Shown: positions 34,553 through 43,686 of the stretch, in pieces
Position numbering within the stretch: position 1 is the first letter of the stretch
Layout: every line of letters starts with the position of its first letter
From: an uncultured Ilumatobacter sp.
GTDB taxonomy: Bacteria; Actinomycetota; Acidimicrobiia; Acidimicrobiales; Ilumatobacteraceae
NCBI GenBank assembly: GCA_937919625.1
Contig: CALFRK010000114.1
Location: 1-64,000 of the forward strand
DNA: 64,000 nucleotides
Direction: 5' to 3'
Notes under the pieces: model-generated
Databases searched by the model: none
Told to the model about the DNA's origin: nothing
Seen by the model: only the letters and a program-made list of their open reading frames with translations
Position numbers and translations under genes: made by a program

Positions 34553-36439
34553 CTAGCCCGACGTGCTGCCCAACAGCTGTTTGTTGTGACGGTGACGATC
34601 TTGCGGATCGAGGTACACCTTGCGCAACCGAATATGTTTCGGCGTGACCTCGATGCATTCGTCGGTGGCGATGAACTCCAGCGCGTGCTCTAGCGACAGC
34701 ACCCGATGCGGCGTCAGCTTGATCGGGTCGTCGGTCGAAGAAGCACGCACGTTGGTGAGCTTTTTCTCGCGGCAGATGTTGACATCCATGTCGCCTGATC
34801 GCGAGTTCTCGCCGACGATCATGCCCAAGTACACGTCGGTGCCGGGCCCGACCATCATCGTGCAGCGTTCTTGCAGGTTGGTCATGGCATAGGTGGTGGT
34901 CGGGCCGGTGCGGTCCGCCACGATCGAACCACGGTCCCGGGCACGGATCTCACCGAACCACGGCTCGTATCCATCGAAGATGTGGCTGATCACACCAGTG
35001 CCACGGGTCTCGGTAAGAAATTCGGTGCGAAACCCGATCAGCCCGCGTGCCGGAACCAGGTACTCGAGACGCACCCATCCGAGACCATGGTTGATCATGT
35101 TCTCCATCCGACCCTTGCGAGCTGCGAGCAGCTGTGTCACGACTCCGAGGTGCACCTCCGGAACGTCGATGGTGACCCGCTCGACCGGCTCGTTGCGCTT
35201 GCCGTTGATTTCCTTGGTCACGACCTCGGGTTTGCCGACGTTCAACTCGAAACCCTCGCGGCGCATGGTTTCTACCAGCACGGCCAGCTGTAGCTCTCCA
35301 CGGGCCTGAACTTCCCACGCGTCTGGGCGCTCGGTTGGGTGAACACGGATGCTGACATTGCCGACCAGCTCGGCGTCGAGCCGATTCTTGACAAGGCGGG
35401 CCGTCAACTTCTTGCCGTCGCGACCTGCCAACGGCGAGGTGTTGATGCCGATCGTCATCGACAGCGCAGGCTCATCGACGGTGATCACGGGCAGGGCGAT
35501 CGGGTTCTCGGCGTCGGCCAGCGTTTCTCCGATCGTGATCTCGGCGATGCCGGCCACAGCCACCAGATCGCCTGCCCACGCAGAGTCGACTGGCACGCGG
35601 GCGAGCTGCTCGGTGAGAAACAACTCGACGACCTTGGTGCGCTCGATCGTGCCGTCTGTGCGACACCAAGCGACCTGCTTGCCCTTCTCGATCTTGCCCT
35701 CGATGACCCGACACAGTGCCAAGCGCCCGAGATATGCGTTGGCGTCGAGGTTGGTGACCCATGCCTGCAGCGGCGCGCCGGGCGTGTAGGCAGGGCAAGG
35801 GATCGTCTCGAGGATCACATCGCATAGCGGCCCGAGCGTGTCGGGGCGGTCCTCGATCGCGACGTCAAGATCGATAGTCGCCCAACCGTCGCGACCCGAG
35901 CAGTAGACGATCGGAAAGTCGAGCTGATCATCGCTGGCGTCGAGATCCATGAACAGTTCGTAGGTCTCGTCGACAACCTCGGCGATGCGCGCATCCGGAC
36001 GATCGATCTTGTTGATCACCAGGATCACGGGCATGTCGTAGGCGAGCGCCTTGCGAAGCACGAAACGGGTCTGCGGTAGCGGGCCCTCGGCGGCATCGAC
36101 CAGCAGCACAATGCCGTCGACCATGGTAAGAGCGCGCTCGACCTCGCCACCGAAGTCGGCATGGCCCGGCGTGTCGACGATGTTGAGCGTGACTCCGCCC
36201 CAACGCACGGACGTATTCTTGGCAAGGATCGTGATGCCCTTCTCACGTTCGAGATCGTTCGAGTCCATGACCCGCTCTTCGTGGAACTCGTTGGCCCGAA
36301 ACGCACCGGCCTGCTGAAGCAGCGAGTCGACAAGAGTCGTCTTTCCGTGATCGACGTGGGCGACGATCGCAAGATTGCGGATGTCGTCGCGGCGCGCCGG
36401 CCCACGTACGAGTTTTGTGATCAAGGAGTTCTCAGACAT
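34553..36439 (-). CDS. typA: Ribosome-associated GTPase TypA/BipA
   Basis: Translational GTPase of 628 aa related to EF-G, needed for growth under stress and for 50S assembly. G1 is [15 protein letters not shown], switch I is [15 protein letters not shown]3 is [14 protein letters not shown] and G4 is VINKID. Domains II and III follow (about 205-395), then the BipA-specific C-terminal domain with [17 protein letters not shown]. Length is standard. Its 5' side holds a hairpin (36465-36483). Confidence 0.97.
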   Translation of the reverse strand: MSENSLITKLVRGPARRDDIRNLAIVAHVDHGKTTLVDSLLQQAGAFRANEFHEERVMDSNDLEREKGITILAKNTSVRWGGVTLNIVDTPGHADFGGEVERALTMVDGIVLLVDAAEGPLPQTRFVLRKALAYDMPVILVINKIDRPDARIAEVVDETYELFMDLDASDDQLDFPIVYCSGRDGWATIDLDVAIEDRPDTLGPLCDVILETIPCPAYTPGAPLQAWVTNLDANAYLGRLALCRVIEGKIEKGKQVAWCRTDGTIERTKVVELFLTEQLARVPVDSAWAGDLVAVAGIAEITIGETLADAENPIALPVITVDEPALSMTIGINTSPLAGRDGKKLTARLVKNRLDAELVGNVSIRVHPTERPDAWEVQARGELQLAVLVETMRREGFELNVGKPEVVTKEINGKRNEPVERVTIDVPEVHLGVVTQLLAARKGRMENMINHGLGWVRLEYLVPARGLIGFRTEFLTETRGTGVISHIFDGYEPWFGEIRARDRGSIVADRTGPTTTYAMTNLQERCTMMVGPGTDVYLGMIVGENSRSGDMDVNICREKKLTNVRASSTDDPIKLTPHRVLSLEHALEFIATDECIEVTPKHIRLRKVYLDPQDRHRHNKQLLGSTSG

Positions 36440-36464
36440 GGCTCACCTACGCTACCGGAGGATG

Positions 36465-36483
36465 GGCGCCGAACACTGGCGCC
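36465..36483 (-). promoter_or_regulatory. Hairpin in typA 5' region
   Basis: Two copies of the self-complementary hexamer GGCGCC flank the 7 bases between them, giving a 6-bp stem 26 bases before the typA ATG. It may shape the leader or end transcripts from the ABC-transporter operon upstream. Confidence 0.35.
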
Positions 36484-36508
36484 GAAAACCGCTGAACGGG
36501 CGAACTCA

Positions 36509-36527
36509 TTGCGTAGATAGTGCGCAA
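36509..36527. promoter_or_regulatory. Imperfect palindrome TTGCG-N9-CGCAA
   Basis: A 5-base inverted pair around nine bases in the znuB-like/typA gap. A near copy (16 of 19 bases) occurs at 60918-60936 in another gap. Possible protein site, weakly supported. Confidence 0.25.
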
Positions 36528-36559
36528 ACTGTTGACGCGATGCTGGAGAGTGACCCGTG

Positions 36560-37417
36560 TCATGCCAGGGCGGTGTGCTCGTCGAGTTTGCCGATCGCGT
36601 GGCGTTTGGCGACGTCGGTGGCCAGGTACACGATCGCGAACATCGTGGAGCCGACGATCGTGATCACCGCACCAGAAGGAACATCGGCGTACCAGCTGGC
36701 ATACATACCGACAAAACCGAACGATGCGCCGAGCAGTGGCGAGAGCCACAGCATGCGGCCAATCGAGTTCGTCATCAGTCGCGAGGTGGCGGCAGGCAAC
36801 ACCAACATTGCCGAGATCAGCAGGGCACCGATAACCCTCACCGACACCAACACGGTTGCCGACAAAACGACCATCAACATCGCGTCGATCATGGCGACCC
36901 GCACGCCAGATACTTCGGCGACTTCCGGATCGAACGTGGCAAACGTGAGCTCACGCTGAAATGCCACGACCAGCGCCACGACGACGAGGCCGACGATCAC
37001 GATTGCTGCAACATCTCCGCGGAACACTCCGAGCACGTTGCCAAACAGCACGGTGTCGAGCGTCCGCGACACCGATCCACTGCGTGATTGGATTGCCAAT
37101 CCAATCGCGAATGACGCCGTGGTGACGACACCGATCGCGGCATCCGCCCCGATCACGCGACGGGCGGACACCCGCCCGATCATCAATGCTGCCAGCACAC
37201 CCCACAGCCCGGCACCAAGGAAGTAAGACACGCCGAGCACCGACGAGACTGCTGCACCGCCGAACACGGCGTGCGACAGCCCGTGGCCGATGTAGCTCAT
37301 CGACCGCAACACCACGTACACGCCAACCAGCCCGCACAACGCACCGGCCAAAGTGGCAACGATGATTCCGCGCTGAAAGAACCCGAACTGGAACGGCTCG
37401 AGCATCGCGGTGATCAC
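36560..37417 (-). CDS. Metal (Zn/Mn-type) ABC transporter permease
   Basis: Integral membrane subunit of 285 aa of the ABC-3 (ZnuB/MntB) family. About eight to nine membrane segments are visible, beginning IIVATLAGALCGLVGVYVVL. SMSYIGHGLSHAVFGGAA is the family signature facing the ATPase, and VSVRVIGALLISAMLVLPAA is a conserved core helix. It overlaps the ATPase gene by four bases. No substrate-binding protein is nearby, so the imported ion (Zn or Mn) cannot be fixed. Confidence 0.9.
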   Translation of the reverse strand: MITAMLEPFQFGFFQRGIIVATLAGALCGLVGVYVVLRSMSYIGHGLSHAVFGGAAVSSVLGVSYFLGAGLWGVLAALMIGRVSARRVIGADAAIGVVTTASFAIGLAIQSRSGSVSRTLDTVLFGNVLGVFRGDVAAIVIVGLVVVALVVAFQRELTFATFDPEVAEVSGVRVAMIDAMLMVVLSATVLVSVRVIGALLISAMLVLPAATSRLMTNSIGRMLWLSPLLGASFGFVGMYASWYADVPSGAVITIVGSTMFAIVYLATDVAKRHAIGKLDEHTALA

Positions 37418-38190
37418 GACGATTCCCCGGCGATCCGCTGGGCCGGTCTGTGTTCTCTGTGTTCGAGCACAACGGGCATTCCACCGTGTTGCAGCACGTC
37501 CATCGGCGCTCCGTAGGTGCGTTCGAGTACATAAGGGTGGAGCACCTGCGTCGGCGGACCGTCAGCAATTACTGTTCGGTTGAAACACACCAGCCGCGGC
37601 AAGTGCGCTGCCAAGCCGTTGATGTCGTGGGTGGTCAACAAGATCGACATCCCCGCCTGGTGCAGGTCAGCAAGTAAATGCAGGATCTCATGGCGGGTGG
37701 CGACATCGACTCCGCCAGCAGGTTCGTCGAGCACCAGCAGGTCGGGCTGCTGCACGAGTGCCCTCGCCAGAAACACTCGCTGTTGCTGTCCACCTGAGAG
37801 CTCACGAATGTGGCGACCGGACAGGCCTCCGATCCCGAGCCGATCGAGCAGGTCGCCAATTTCGGTGATAAGAGTTGGGTCGAGGCGTCGAAACCGAGGC
37901 CGATCGACGCTCATCGTGACAACGTCGCGAACTGTTGCCGGAAAGCTCCAGTCGACTGCTTCGACCTGGGGCACGAATCCAAACCGAAGGTCGGGTCGTC
38001 GGTGGATTTGCCCGTATGTCACGGGCAGCGTGCCAAGTAGTGAGCGCAACACGGTCGTCTTTCCACTGCCGGAGGGACCGACGATGCCGACGAAATCGTG
38101 CTCCGATACGGTGAACTCGACGTCGTCTATCACCGGGACACCGCCGTACGAGCATCCGACGTGCTCGAACCGAACCAGCTGCTTCCCCAT
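37414..38190 (-). CDS. Metal ABC transporter ATP-binding protein
   Basis: A 258-aa ATPase pairing with the ABC-3 permease. Walker A is GPSGSGKTTVLRSLLG, the signature is LSGGQQQRVFLARAL, Walker B is LLVLDEPAGGVD and the H-loop histidine is in LLTTHDINGL. I chose ATG 38190 (MGKQLVRFEHVGCSYGG); the longer frame would overlap the nitroreductase gene. A C-terminal region with several His residues (QHGGMPVVLEHREHR) could sense metal. Confidence 0.9.
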   Translation of the reverse strand: MGKQLVRFEHVGCSYGGVPVIDDVEFTVSEHDFVGIVGPSGSGKTTVLRSLLGTLPVTYGQIHRRPDLRFGFVPQVEAVDWSFPATVRDVVTMSVDRPRFRRLDPTLITEIGDLLDRLGIGGLSGRHIRELSGGQQQRVFLARALVQQPDLLVLDEPAGGVDVATRHEILHLLADLHQAGMSILLTTHDINGLAAHLPRLVCFNRTVIADGPPTQVLHPYVLERTYGAPMDVLQHGGMPVVLEHREHRPAQRIAGESS

Positions 38191-38222
38191 CACATGCTGC
38201 GGATCCACAACGAACGCACGGC

Positions 38223-38873
38223 TCAGCGGCGCCTGTCGCCCCACTGGTTCCAATGCGTCACAGCGGCCGCCGGCTTCCGAGGGGCGATCCCGAAGTTGCC
38301 CGACGGATAACCGACAGGGATCAGCGCTGCGATTTCGAACCGCCCGGCCGGCACACCGAGCGCCTCGAGCGCCTCGTCGCCGTAAACCCGGATCACTGTC
38401 GTCAGCGCCGTGCCCAGCCCCAGCGATCGAGCCGCCACACAGAAGTTTTGCACGGCCGGATACACCGAGGCGTCGAGTCGACCGATGTCCATCGGTCCCT
38501 GTTCATCGCGTGGCTCCCACGGAATTTTGGCCTGTAAGAACAGCACGATCGCAGGGGAGTCCTGGAGGTGGTCGGCGAGGTGTCGGCTGGCGTCTCGGGT
38601 ACGTTTCCACGAGCGACGTGATTGGTCGTCACGAAACTCACGTGGGGCGCCGAGCGAGGCCTCGTACCTGTCGAACGCGATCTTGTACCAACGGGCCAAT
38701 TCGACCTTACGGTCGGGTTCGGTGAACACTAAGTACTGCTGCGGTTGCAGATTGCCACCAGACGGCGCCTGTTGGGCAGCCTTCAGACAGGTCTCGATGT
38801 CGGCGTCGTTGACCGGCTGGTCGGTGAACCGACGAATCGCCCGCGTCGTCATGATCGTCTCGATCGCGTCCAT
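38223..38873 (-). CDS. Nitroreductase family FMN oxidoreductase
   Basis: A 216-aa flavoenzyme. MTTRAIRRFTDQPV near the N-terminus is the FMN-phosphate and substrate motif, QQAPSGGNLQPQQYLVF is the classic nitroreductase block, and ARSLGLGTALTTVIRVYGDE and ALIPVGYPSGNFG complete the flavin site. Such enzymes reduce nitroaromatics, quinones or F420-linked substrates; no specificity can be given. TACGGT six bases before the ATG supports the start. Confidence 0.9.
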   Translation of the reverse strand: MDAIETIMTTRAIRRFTDQPVNDADIETCLKAAQQAPSGGNLQPQQYLVFTEPDRKVELARWYKIAFDRYEASLGAPREFRDDQSRRSWKRTRDASRHLADHLQDSPAIVLFLQAKIPWEPRDEQGPMDIGRLDASVYPAVQNFCVAARSLGLGTALTTVIRVYGDEALEALGVPAGRFEIAALIPVGYPSGNFGIAPRKPAAAVTHWNQWGDRRR

Positions 38874-38879
38874 GCCAGC

Positions 38880-38885
38880 ACCGTA
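38880..38885 (-). promoter_or_regulatory. -10 hexamer TACGGT of nitroreductase gene
   Basis: TACGGT is six bases before the ATG at 38873; the gene may lead into the metal ABC-transporter pair. Confidence 0.45.
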
Positions 38886-39022
38886 ACCATCCTGGGCCGT
38901 CGGACAGGTGGCGTATGCAGCTTCGGCCCGTCAAGGCGCCCACCTAGATGTGCCAGGATGCACCTGCGGACAAGTCCAAAGTCGGACACCCCGGCAAAGG
39001 GCCCGCAGAACTGGGGCACATC

Positions 39023-39319
39023 ATGGCGTTCATCCAATCCATTGATTTCGCGACCGATCGCACAGACGAGATGCTCGCCCTCCTGAAGCGCTGGACCGCA
39101 GATGCGACCGTGAGCGGCACAGCACAGCGAGCCACGTTGGCAGCCGACCGAGCAGCGTCCGGCCGGTACGTGTTGGCTGTCGCGTTCGAGTCGCCCGAGT
39201 CGGCAGCTGCCAACTCCAACCGGTCCGAAACCGGGGCGTTTGCCGATCAGTTTGCTGAACTGTGCAGCGATGCCCCGACATTTCGCGAGTTTGACCTGGT
39301 CGAGGTATTCGGCAGCTAG
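39023..39319 (+). CDS. Conserved hypothetical protein (98 aa, ferredoxin-like fold likely)
   Basis: Small cytoplasmic protein starting MAFIQSIDFATDRTDEMLAL. The alternation of strands and helices, and the YVLAVAFESPESAAANSNRS and FREFDLVEVF segments, resemble dimeric alpha/beta-barrel (ABM or EthD-like) proteins often seen in actinobacteria. I chose ATG 39023 because the preceding 25 codons look non-coding and CTGGGG lies eight bases upstream. No function assigned. Confidence 0.65.
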   Translation: MAFIQSIDFATDRTDEMLALLKRWTADATVSGTAQRATLAADRAASGRYVLAVAFESPESAAANSNRSETGAFADQFAELCSDAPTFREFDLVEVFGS

Positions 39320-39320
39320 C

Positions 39321-39359
39321 AGATCATCTTGGCGCTAGATCATCTTGGCGCTAGATCAT
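39321..39359. repeat. 16-bp tandem duplication at acyl-CoA dehydrogenase 3' end
   Basis: agatcatcttggcgct occurs twice in tandem, followed by a 7-base partial copy. Copies after the first lie just beyond the stop codon of the minus-strand dehydrogenase and carry copies of its last codons and stop, so this is a recent slippage duplication. Confidence 0.9.
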
Positions 39360-40469
39360 GTTTGCGTCGAAGTCGGCGCCGAGCAAGAACTTGCCGAGCG
39401 TTTCGTTGAGCTTGGGGGCGACCATGATGTGCTGTGTGACGACGTGGGCGTCTCGCAAGCAGCGACCGAGCACGCTGGTCTCGTACACCGCCGAGCCGCC
39501 CGCCAAGGTCCATGCCGTATCTACTGCGGCGATGCTCTCGCCGGCAGCGTGGGCTGCCGCCAGCCGCATCGCCACCCGCTGTTCGACCGTGACACCGTCG
39601 CCGTCAACGGCCGATTTCCAGGCCTCACCGACCTCGGCCCGCAACAATGTGCGGGCCGCTCGCCAACGCGCCTCGGCCCTGGCGAACTCGGTTTGGGCGA
39701 ACCCACTTTGGGCCAGCGTTCGCGAAGAGAACTGGGGCTTCTTGCCCGAAGCCAACTCGACCAGTTCGTCGAGTGCCCGCCGTGCCACCCCAAGCCCTGT
39801 GGCTGCGATACCGAGCGCCAGCAGGGTGAAGTTTGGAAAATGCGCCAGCGGTTCGTCAACGAACACCTTCGTCACACCAGGTTGCAGCGTGTACTCCTTT
39901 GGCACATAGACATCGGTCACAGCGATGTCTAGCGAGCCGGTGCCACGCATGCCGACGCTGTGCCAGGTGTCGATCAACTCAACGTCGGCCTTCGGGAAGA
40001 AACACACTCGCTGGGTGCCGTCGTCGCACATCGCCCCGCCAACGATCCACTCACAGTGCTGCGTACCGCTGCCCCACTGCCAACGTCCGGTAACCCGGTA
40101 TCCGGCTCCGTCACTTACGCCGCGTCCGTTTGGTGCGAACACCCCGCCGGTCGCCGTGTTGGGTGTTGAAAAGATCGTCTGCGCCACCTCTCGCGACAAG
40201 AACGCCGCCAGCGACGACGTGGTCGATGCAATTCCGGCACACCAACCGGCGGCGCCATCACCGGTGGCGACCTGCAACACCGCATCGATCATCGCCAGCG
40301 GGCCTGTGCCCGGTCCACCATAGGCGGCGGGCAGGCAGATCGTCAGCAAGCCGGCCTCGGCAAGCGCTGCAACGGTGACCTCTGGCAATCGCCTCAGCTG
40401 GTCGGCTTCGTCGGCATGGTCGCTGGCGGTCTGTGTGGCGATCGTCAGCAGCGTCATCGCTTCACCCAT
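39351..40469 (-). CDS. Acyl-CoA dehydrogenase-fold flavin monooxygenase/dehydrogenase
   Basis: A 372-aa flavoprotein. LLTICLPAAYGGPGTGPLAM, GDGAAGWCAGIASTTSSLAA and VTGRWQWGSGTQHCEWIVGG resemble the HsaA/HpaB-like subgroup of the acyl-CoA dehydrogenase fold, which uses reduced flavin and oxygen rather than acyl-CoA. The C-terminal helical domain has GGSAVYETSVLGRCLRDAHV. Substrate unknown; steroid or aromatic hydroxylation is a family-based guess. Leaderless promoter TACGAT precedes the ATG. Confidence 0.82.
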   Translation of the reverse strand: MGEAMTLLTIATQTASDHADEADQLRRLPEVTVAALAEAGLLTICLPAAYGGPGTGPLAMIDAVLQVATGDGAAGWCAGIASTTSSLAAFLSREVAQTIFSTPNTATGGVFAPNGRGVSDGAGYRVTGRWQWGSGTQHCEWIVGGAMCDDGTQRVCFFPKADVELIDTWHSVGMRGTGSLDIAVTDVYVPKEYTLQPGVTKVFVDEPLAHFPNFTLLALGIAATGLGVARRALDELVELASGKKPQFSSRTLAQSGFAQTEFARAEARWRAARTLLRAEVGEAWKSAVDGDGVTVEQRVAMRLAAAHAAGESIAAVDTAWTLAGGSAVYETSVLGRCLRDAHVVTQHIMVAPKLNETLGKFLLGADFDANMI

Positions 40470-40475
40470 ACGACG

Positions 40476-40481
40476 ATCGTA
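40476..40481 (-). promoter_or_regulatory. -10 hexamer TACGAT of acyl-CoA dehydrogenase-like gene
   Basis: TACGAT is six bases before ATG 40469, back to back with the TAACGT of the divergent LLM gene 31 bases away. Confidence 0.5.
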
Positions 40482-40512
40482 GGCAACTGGGTCGTCACAG
40501 ATCGATTTCGTC

Positions 40513-40518
40513 TAACGT
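40513..40518 (+). promoter_or_regulatory. -10 hexamer TAACGT of LLM gene
   Basis: TAACGT is seven bases before ATG 40526. It supports the short start over the frame reaching back into the divergent gene. Confidence 0.5.
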
Positions 40519-40525
40519 CGCACCT

Positions 40526-41317
40526 ATGAAGTTCGGCTTTGTGATTCCATGGGCCGACGCCGACGAGGTCGGAGAACTCGCCGCCGTCGCCGAAGACTGT
40601 GGCTGGGATGGGCTTTTCGTCTGGGAGCCGGTGTGGGGCGTCGACGCATGGATCAGCTTGGCGCTGGCGGCTGTACGCACATCCAAAATCCGGCTCGGCA
40701 CAATGCTCACACCGCCGTCGCGTCGCCGTCCCGCCGAGCTGGCCAGTCAAGTCGCCACCGTCGACCGACTCAGTGACGGACGCGTCACCCTCTCCGTAGG
40801 GCTCGGGGCGATCGACACCGGGATGGCCGCCTTCGGCGAGCAGTGCGACAAGCGCCAACGCGCCGAGCTGATGGACGAATGCCTCGAAATCGTGTGTGGG
40901 TTATGGCAGGGTCAACCGTTCGAGTTCTCAGGTCAGCACTACACGATCCAGCCCACCGAGTTTCCAACGATCGGTAACACGGTGCAGACACCGCGAGTCC
41001 CGATCTGGTGTGTCGGTGCCCTTGGACACGAGCGATCGATGCGCCGCGCCCTCAGCTGGGACGGACTGATTCCGCAGGTGATCGACAACGATGGTGCGCG
41101 ACAGGCCACGCTCGAGGAACTGGCAGCGATCACCGACCAGCTACCGGGCGACGGCTACGACGTGATCATCGAGGGTGTCTGGTCCGAGCACTCCCCCGCT
41201 GCCTGGGCCGCCGCCGGGGCAACCTGGTGGCTGGAGACCCAATGGGATGCTGTCGGGCAGGCCCGACCAACCCTGGCCACCATGGATCGCCTCCGCGACG
41301 GCCCTCCAACTTCCTGA
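40526..41317 (+). CDS. LLM-class flavin/F420-dependent oxidoreductase
   Basis: Luciferase-like enzyme of 263 aa, shorter than the other LLM protein in the window. MKFGFVIPWADADEVGELAA, CGWDGLFVWEPVWGVDAWIS and LASQVATVDRLSDGRVTLSV are family blocks, and VPIWCVGALGHERSMRRAL lies before a truncated C-terminal region. The F420 or FMN choice is not certain. Divergent from the acyl-CoA-dehydrogenase-like gene, which may share its pathway. Confidence 0.85.
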   Translation: MKFGFVIPWADADEVGELAAVAEDCGWDGLFVWEPVWGVDAWISLALAAVRTSKIRLGTMLTPPSRRRPAELASQVATVDRLSDGRVTLSVGLGAIDTGMAAFGEQCDKRQRAELMDECLEIVCGLWQGQPFEFSGQHYTIQPTEFPTIGNTVQTPRVPIWCVGALGHERSMRRALSWDGLIPQVIDNDGARQATLEELAAITDQLPGDGYDVIIEGVWSEHSPAAWAAAGATWWLETQWDAVGQARPTLATMDRLRDGPPTS

Positions 41318-41516
41318 CCACACAACCCCGCCGACACCACCCCCGCCGATACCACTACCGCCGTGGCTGCCCGCTGAAGCGTCCCAAAGTCGGTCATTTC
41401 GACCACGTCCATTTGGCAGGCCCTCGATGGCATGCTCGACGACAAGACTCTCAAGACGGCCCCTAGCGAGCCTGACCCACCGGCGTGACGGTTGGGAGTG
41501 CCCGAATACCGGCCGG
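41318..41516. other. Largest intergenic gap, no gene seen
   Basis: Between the LLM and SDR genes. It contains a 15-base tandem near-repeat (ccccgccgacaccac, then the same with one change, 41326-41355) and otherwise no convincing frame or structure. The SDR promoter hexamer follows at 41517. Confidence 0.5.
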
Positions 41517-41522
41517 TAGCTT
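41517..41522 (+). promoter_or_regulatory. -10 hexamer TAGCTT of SDR gene
   Basis: TAGCTT is seven bases before ATG 41530. Confidence 0.45.
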
Positions 41523-41529
41523 GGACTGC

Positions 41530-42426
41530 ATGACTGATGCTCTGGGTTTCGATGGCAAGGTGGCGATCATCACGGGTTCGGGAGGCGGCCTGGGCCGCGA
41601 GCACGCCTTGATGATGGCGTCGCGAGGTGCCCTGGTCGTCGTGAACGACCTCGGTGGGGCGATCGACGGCACCGGCAGCGACAAGGGCGCCGCCGAGCGG
41701 GTGGTCGACGAGATCAAGGCTGCCGGAGGCGACGCCGTGGCCGACACCAACTCGGTGGCAACCGTCGAGGGTGGCGCAGCGATCGTGCAGACGGCGCTGC
41801 AAGCCTTCGGCCGCGTCGACATCGTGGTCAACAATGCCGGCATCCTGCGCGACAAGTCGTTCCACAACATGACTCCCGATCTATGGGCGCCGGTCATCGA
41901 TGTGCATCTCAACGGGGCATACCACGTCACCTCCGCGGCGTGGCCACACATGCGCGAGCAGGGCTATGGGCGCGTCGTGTCGACAGCATCCGGAGCCGGT
42001 ATCTTCGGCAACTTCGGACAGGCCAACTATGGGGCGGCCAAGATGGCGCTGGTCGGCTTCAGCCGTGTGCTGGCAGTCGAAGGCGCCAAGTACGACATCA
42101 AGGCCAACGTGATCGCCCCCGTCGCCAAAACCCGTATGACCGAAGACCTGCTCGGCCCGATTGGCGACAAGCTCGAGCCCCGCTACGTCTCTCCGGTCGT
42201 TACCTATCTCGCCCACGAGACCTGTTTGCCAACAGGTCGCATCTTCTCGGTAGCAGGCGGCCGCGTCGCCGAAATCTTCATCGGGGAGGGACCCGGCTTC
42301 ACCAATCCCGAGCTCTCCCCTGAGTTGGTCGCCGAGAACTGGGATGCCGTCACCAACCGCGACGGGTATGAAGTGCCGGCCCAGATGGGCGAAGAGATCG
42401 GCATGTACCTCAAGCACCTCGCCTGA
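41530..42426 (+). CDS. SDR-family dehydrogenase (HSD17B4/MFE-2-type 3-hydroxyacyl-CoA dehydrogenase)
   Basis: Short-chain dehydrogenase of 298 aa. NAD-binding motif GSGGGLGREHALMMASRGA, then VVVNDLGGAIDGTGSDKGAA, which is characteristic of the multifunctional-enzyme-2 branch; NNAGIL; catalytic Ser in VSTASGAGIFG, and Tyr and Lys in QANYGAAKMAL. It probably oxidises a (R)-3-hydroxyacyl-CoA in beta-oxidation, fitting the MaoC-type hydratase elsewhere in the window. A C-terminal extension of about 45 residues follows the core. Confidence 0.9.
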   Translation: MTDALGFDGKVAIITGSGGGLGREHALMMASRGALVVVNDLGGAIDGTGSDKGAAERVVDEIKAAGGDAVADTNSVATVEGGAAIVQTALQAFGRVDIVVNNAGILRDKSFHNMTPDLWAPVIDVHLNGAYHVTSAAWPHMREQGYGRVVSTASGAGIFGNFGQANYGAAKMALVGFSRVLAVEGAKYDIKANVIAPVAKTRMTEDLLGPIGDKLEPRYVSPVVTYLAHETCLPTGRIFSVAGGRVAEIFIGEGPGFTNPELSPELVAENWDAVTNRDGYEVPAQMGEEIGMYLKHLA

Positions 42427-42491
42427 TCCACAATCCTGACCGCCATCACATCTAACCGACCACATCCCACCAGCCACGACCGGAGCTGTCC

Positions 42492-42767
42492 ATGAAACAC
42501 GAAGCCGTAGATCTCGAACAACCCGCAAACAACGACTCGACTCGCCCTCCGATCAAGCTGATCATGCTGCTGCTGGTTGTGAGCGCGTTGGCGATCTTCT
42601 TCTTTCAAAACTTTCAGGACGCCCAGGTCGACTTTCTGTGGCTTCACGGAAACTGGCCGGTGTGGACCGTGATCGGCATCTCGGTGATCGCCGGCATCGT
42701 GCTCGATCGACTGGTCACGTGGCAGTGGCGCCGGGCTCGGCGGCGCAAGAAGTCCGACGAAGGCTGA
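42492..42767 (+). CDS. LapA-domain small membrane protein
   Basis: A 91-aa protein with two membrane segments (about residues 22-39 and 55-72): PPIKLIMLLLVVSALAIFFF and VWTVIGISVIAGIVLDRL. Between them NFQDAQVDFLWLHG is the LapA/DUF1049 motif. The C-terminus is basic (QWRRARRRKKSDEG) and cytoplasmic. Family members help assemble envelope polysaccharide machinery in proteobacteria; the role in actinobacteria is not settled. A GGAG ribosome site precedes the ATG. Confidence 0.85.
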   Translation: MKHEAVDLEQPANNDSTRPPIKLIMLLLVVSALAIFFFQNFQDAQVDFLWLHGNWPVWTVIGISVIAGIVLDRLVTWQWRRARRRKKSDEG

Positions 42768-42781
42768 GCTCTACTTCGTCC

Positions 42782-43639
42782 ATGTTTCACGTCGCGTCCA
42801 AAGACGGCGTCTCGGTCGCAGTTCATGAGCTGGCCGGCACGATTGATCTTCCTCCGTTGCTGATCTCACACGCCACCGGTTTCCACGCGCACTGCTACAT
42901 GCCGATCGCCCGAGCGCTCGGTCACCGATTTCGGGTACTCGCCCTTGATTTCCATGGCCACGGAGAGACAGCTCCCGTGCCCAACTGGAGCATCGACTGG
43001 ACCCATTTCGGCGACGATGCCACGGCCGTCTCCGAGGTGCTCGCGCCCAATGGCGGACTGGTCGGGTTCGGGCACTCGATGGGCGCGGCAGCGTTGATGA
43101 TGGCTGCTCATCGCCGCCCCAACCTGTTCAGCAAACTCGTCGTCTTCGAGCCGATCGCCCATATACCCGGCCAGTTCGACCTGCCGGACGACGAGATGCG
43201 CCGACTTCCGATCATCGCCGGTGCTCTGCGGAGACGTTCACGCTTCCCGTCTTTCGAAGCCGCCTACCATCACTACCAAGCCAAGTTGCCGATGTCGTTG
43301 ATGGTCGACGAGGTGCTCCGCAACTACGTCGACTATGGATTTCATTCGATCGTCGACGAAGACGACCTGCCCGCAATCGAACTTCGTTGCACTCCAGCGG
43401 CCGAGGCCGGGATCTTTATGAGAGGCCGCGACAACGGAGTTTGGGCATTGCTCAGCGAAATATTTACGCCAGTTGTGGTGGTCGGTGGCCACGTCGAGGA
43501 GATGCAGCCATCGGCGGAAACTGAAGCAATCGCCAACCAACTCCCGAACGGCGAATACCTCCTGCTCGAACACCAGTCCCACTTCGGTCCGTTCAGTCAT
43601 CCTGACCAGGTCGCTTCGATCATCGACCAGCACTGCTGA
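42782..43639 (+). CDS. Alpha/beta-fold hydrolase
   Basis: A 285-aa serine hydrolase. LLISHATGFHAHCYMPIARA holds the oxyanion region, VLALDFHGHGETAPVP is the strand-4 block, the nucleophile serine lies in VGFGHSMGAAALM, and the general-base histidine is in LLEHQSHFGPF. The acid is probably the Glu or Asp after VVVVGG. Start ATG 42782 is 14 bases after lapA; the longer frame overlaps lapA and was dropped. Substrate unknown. Confidence 0.88.
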   Translation: MFHVASKDGVSVAVHELAGTIDLPPLLISHATGFHAHCYMPIARALGHRFRVLALDFHGHGETAPVPNWSIDWTHFGDDATAVSEVLAPNGGLVGFGHSMGAAALMMAAHRRPNLFSKLVVFEPIAHIPGQFDLPDDEMRRLPIIAGALRRRSRFPSFEAAYHHYQAKLPMSLMVDEVLRNYVDYGFHSIVDEDDLPAIELRCTPAAEAGIFMRGRDNGVWALLSEIFTPVVVVGGHVEEMQPSAETEAIANQLPNGEYLLLEHQSHFGPFSHPDQVASIIDQHC

Positions 43640-43671
43640 GCGCGCTCGCCATCTCCGTGACACCCGATGCG

Positions 43672-43677
43672 TACGAT
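43672..43677 (+). promoter_or_regulatory. -10 hexamer TACGAT of nuclease gene
   Basis: TACGAT lies nine bases before ATG 43687, in the gap after the hydrolase. Confidence 0.4.
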
Positions 43678-43686
43678 GGTCGCATC

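Noticed and set aside
41318-41516. Possible small gene in the largest gap
   Set aside because: Short frames only, with no start signal, no -10 and no recognisable product.
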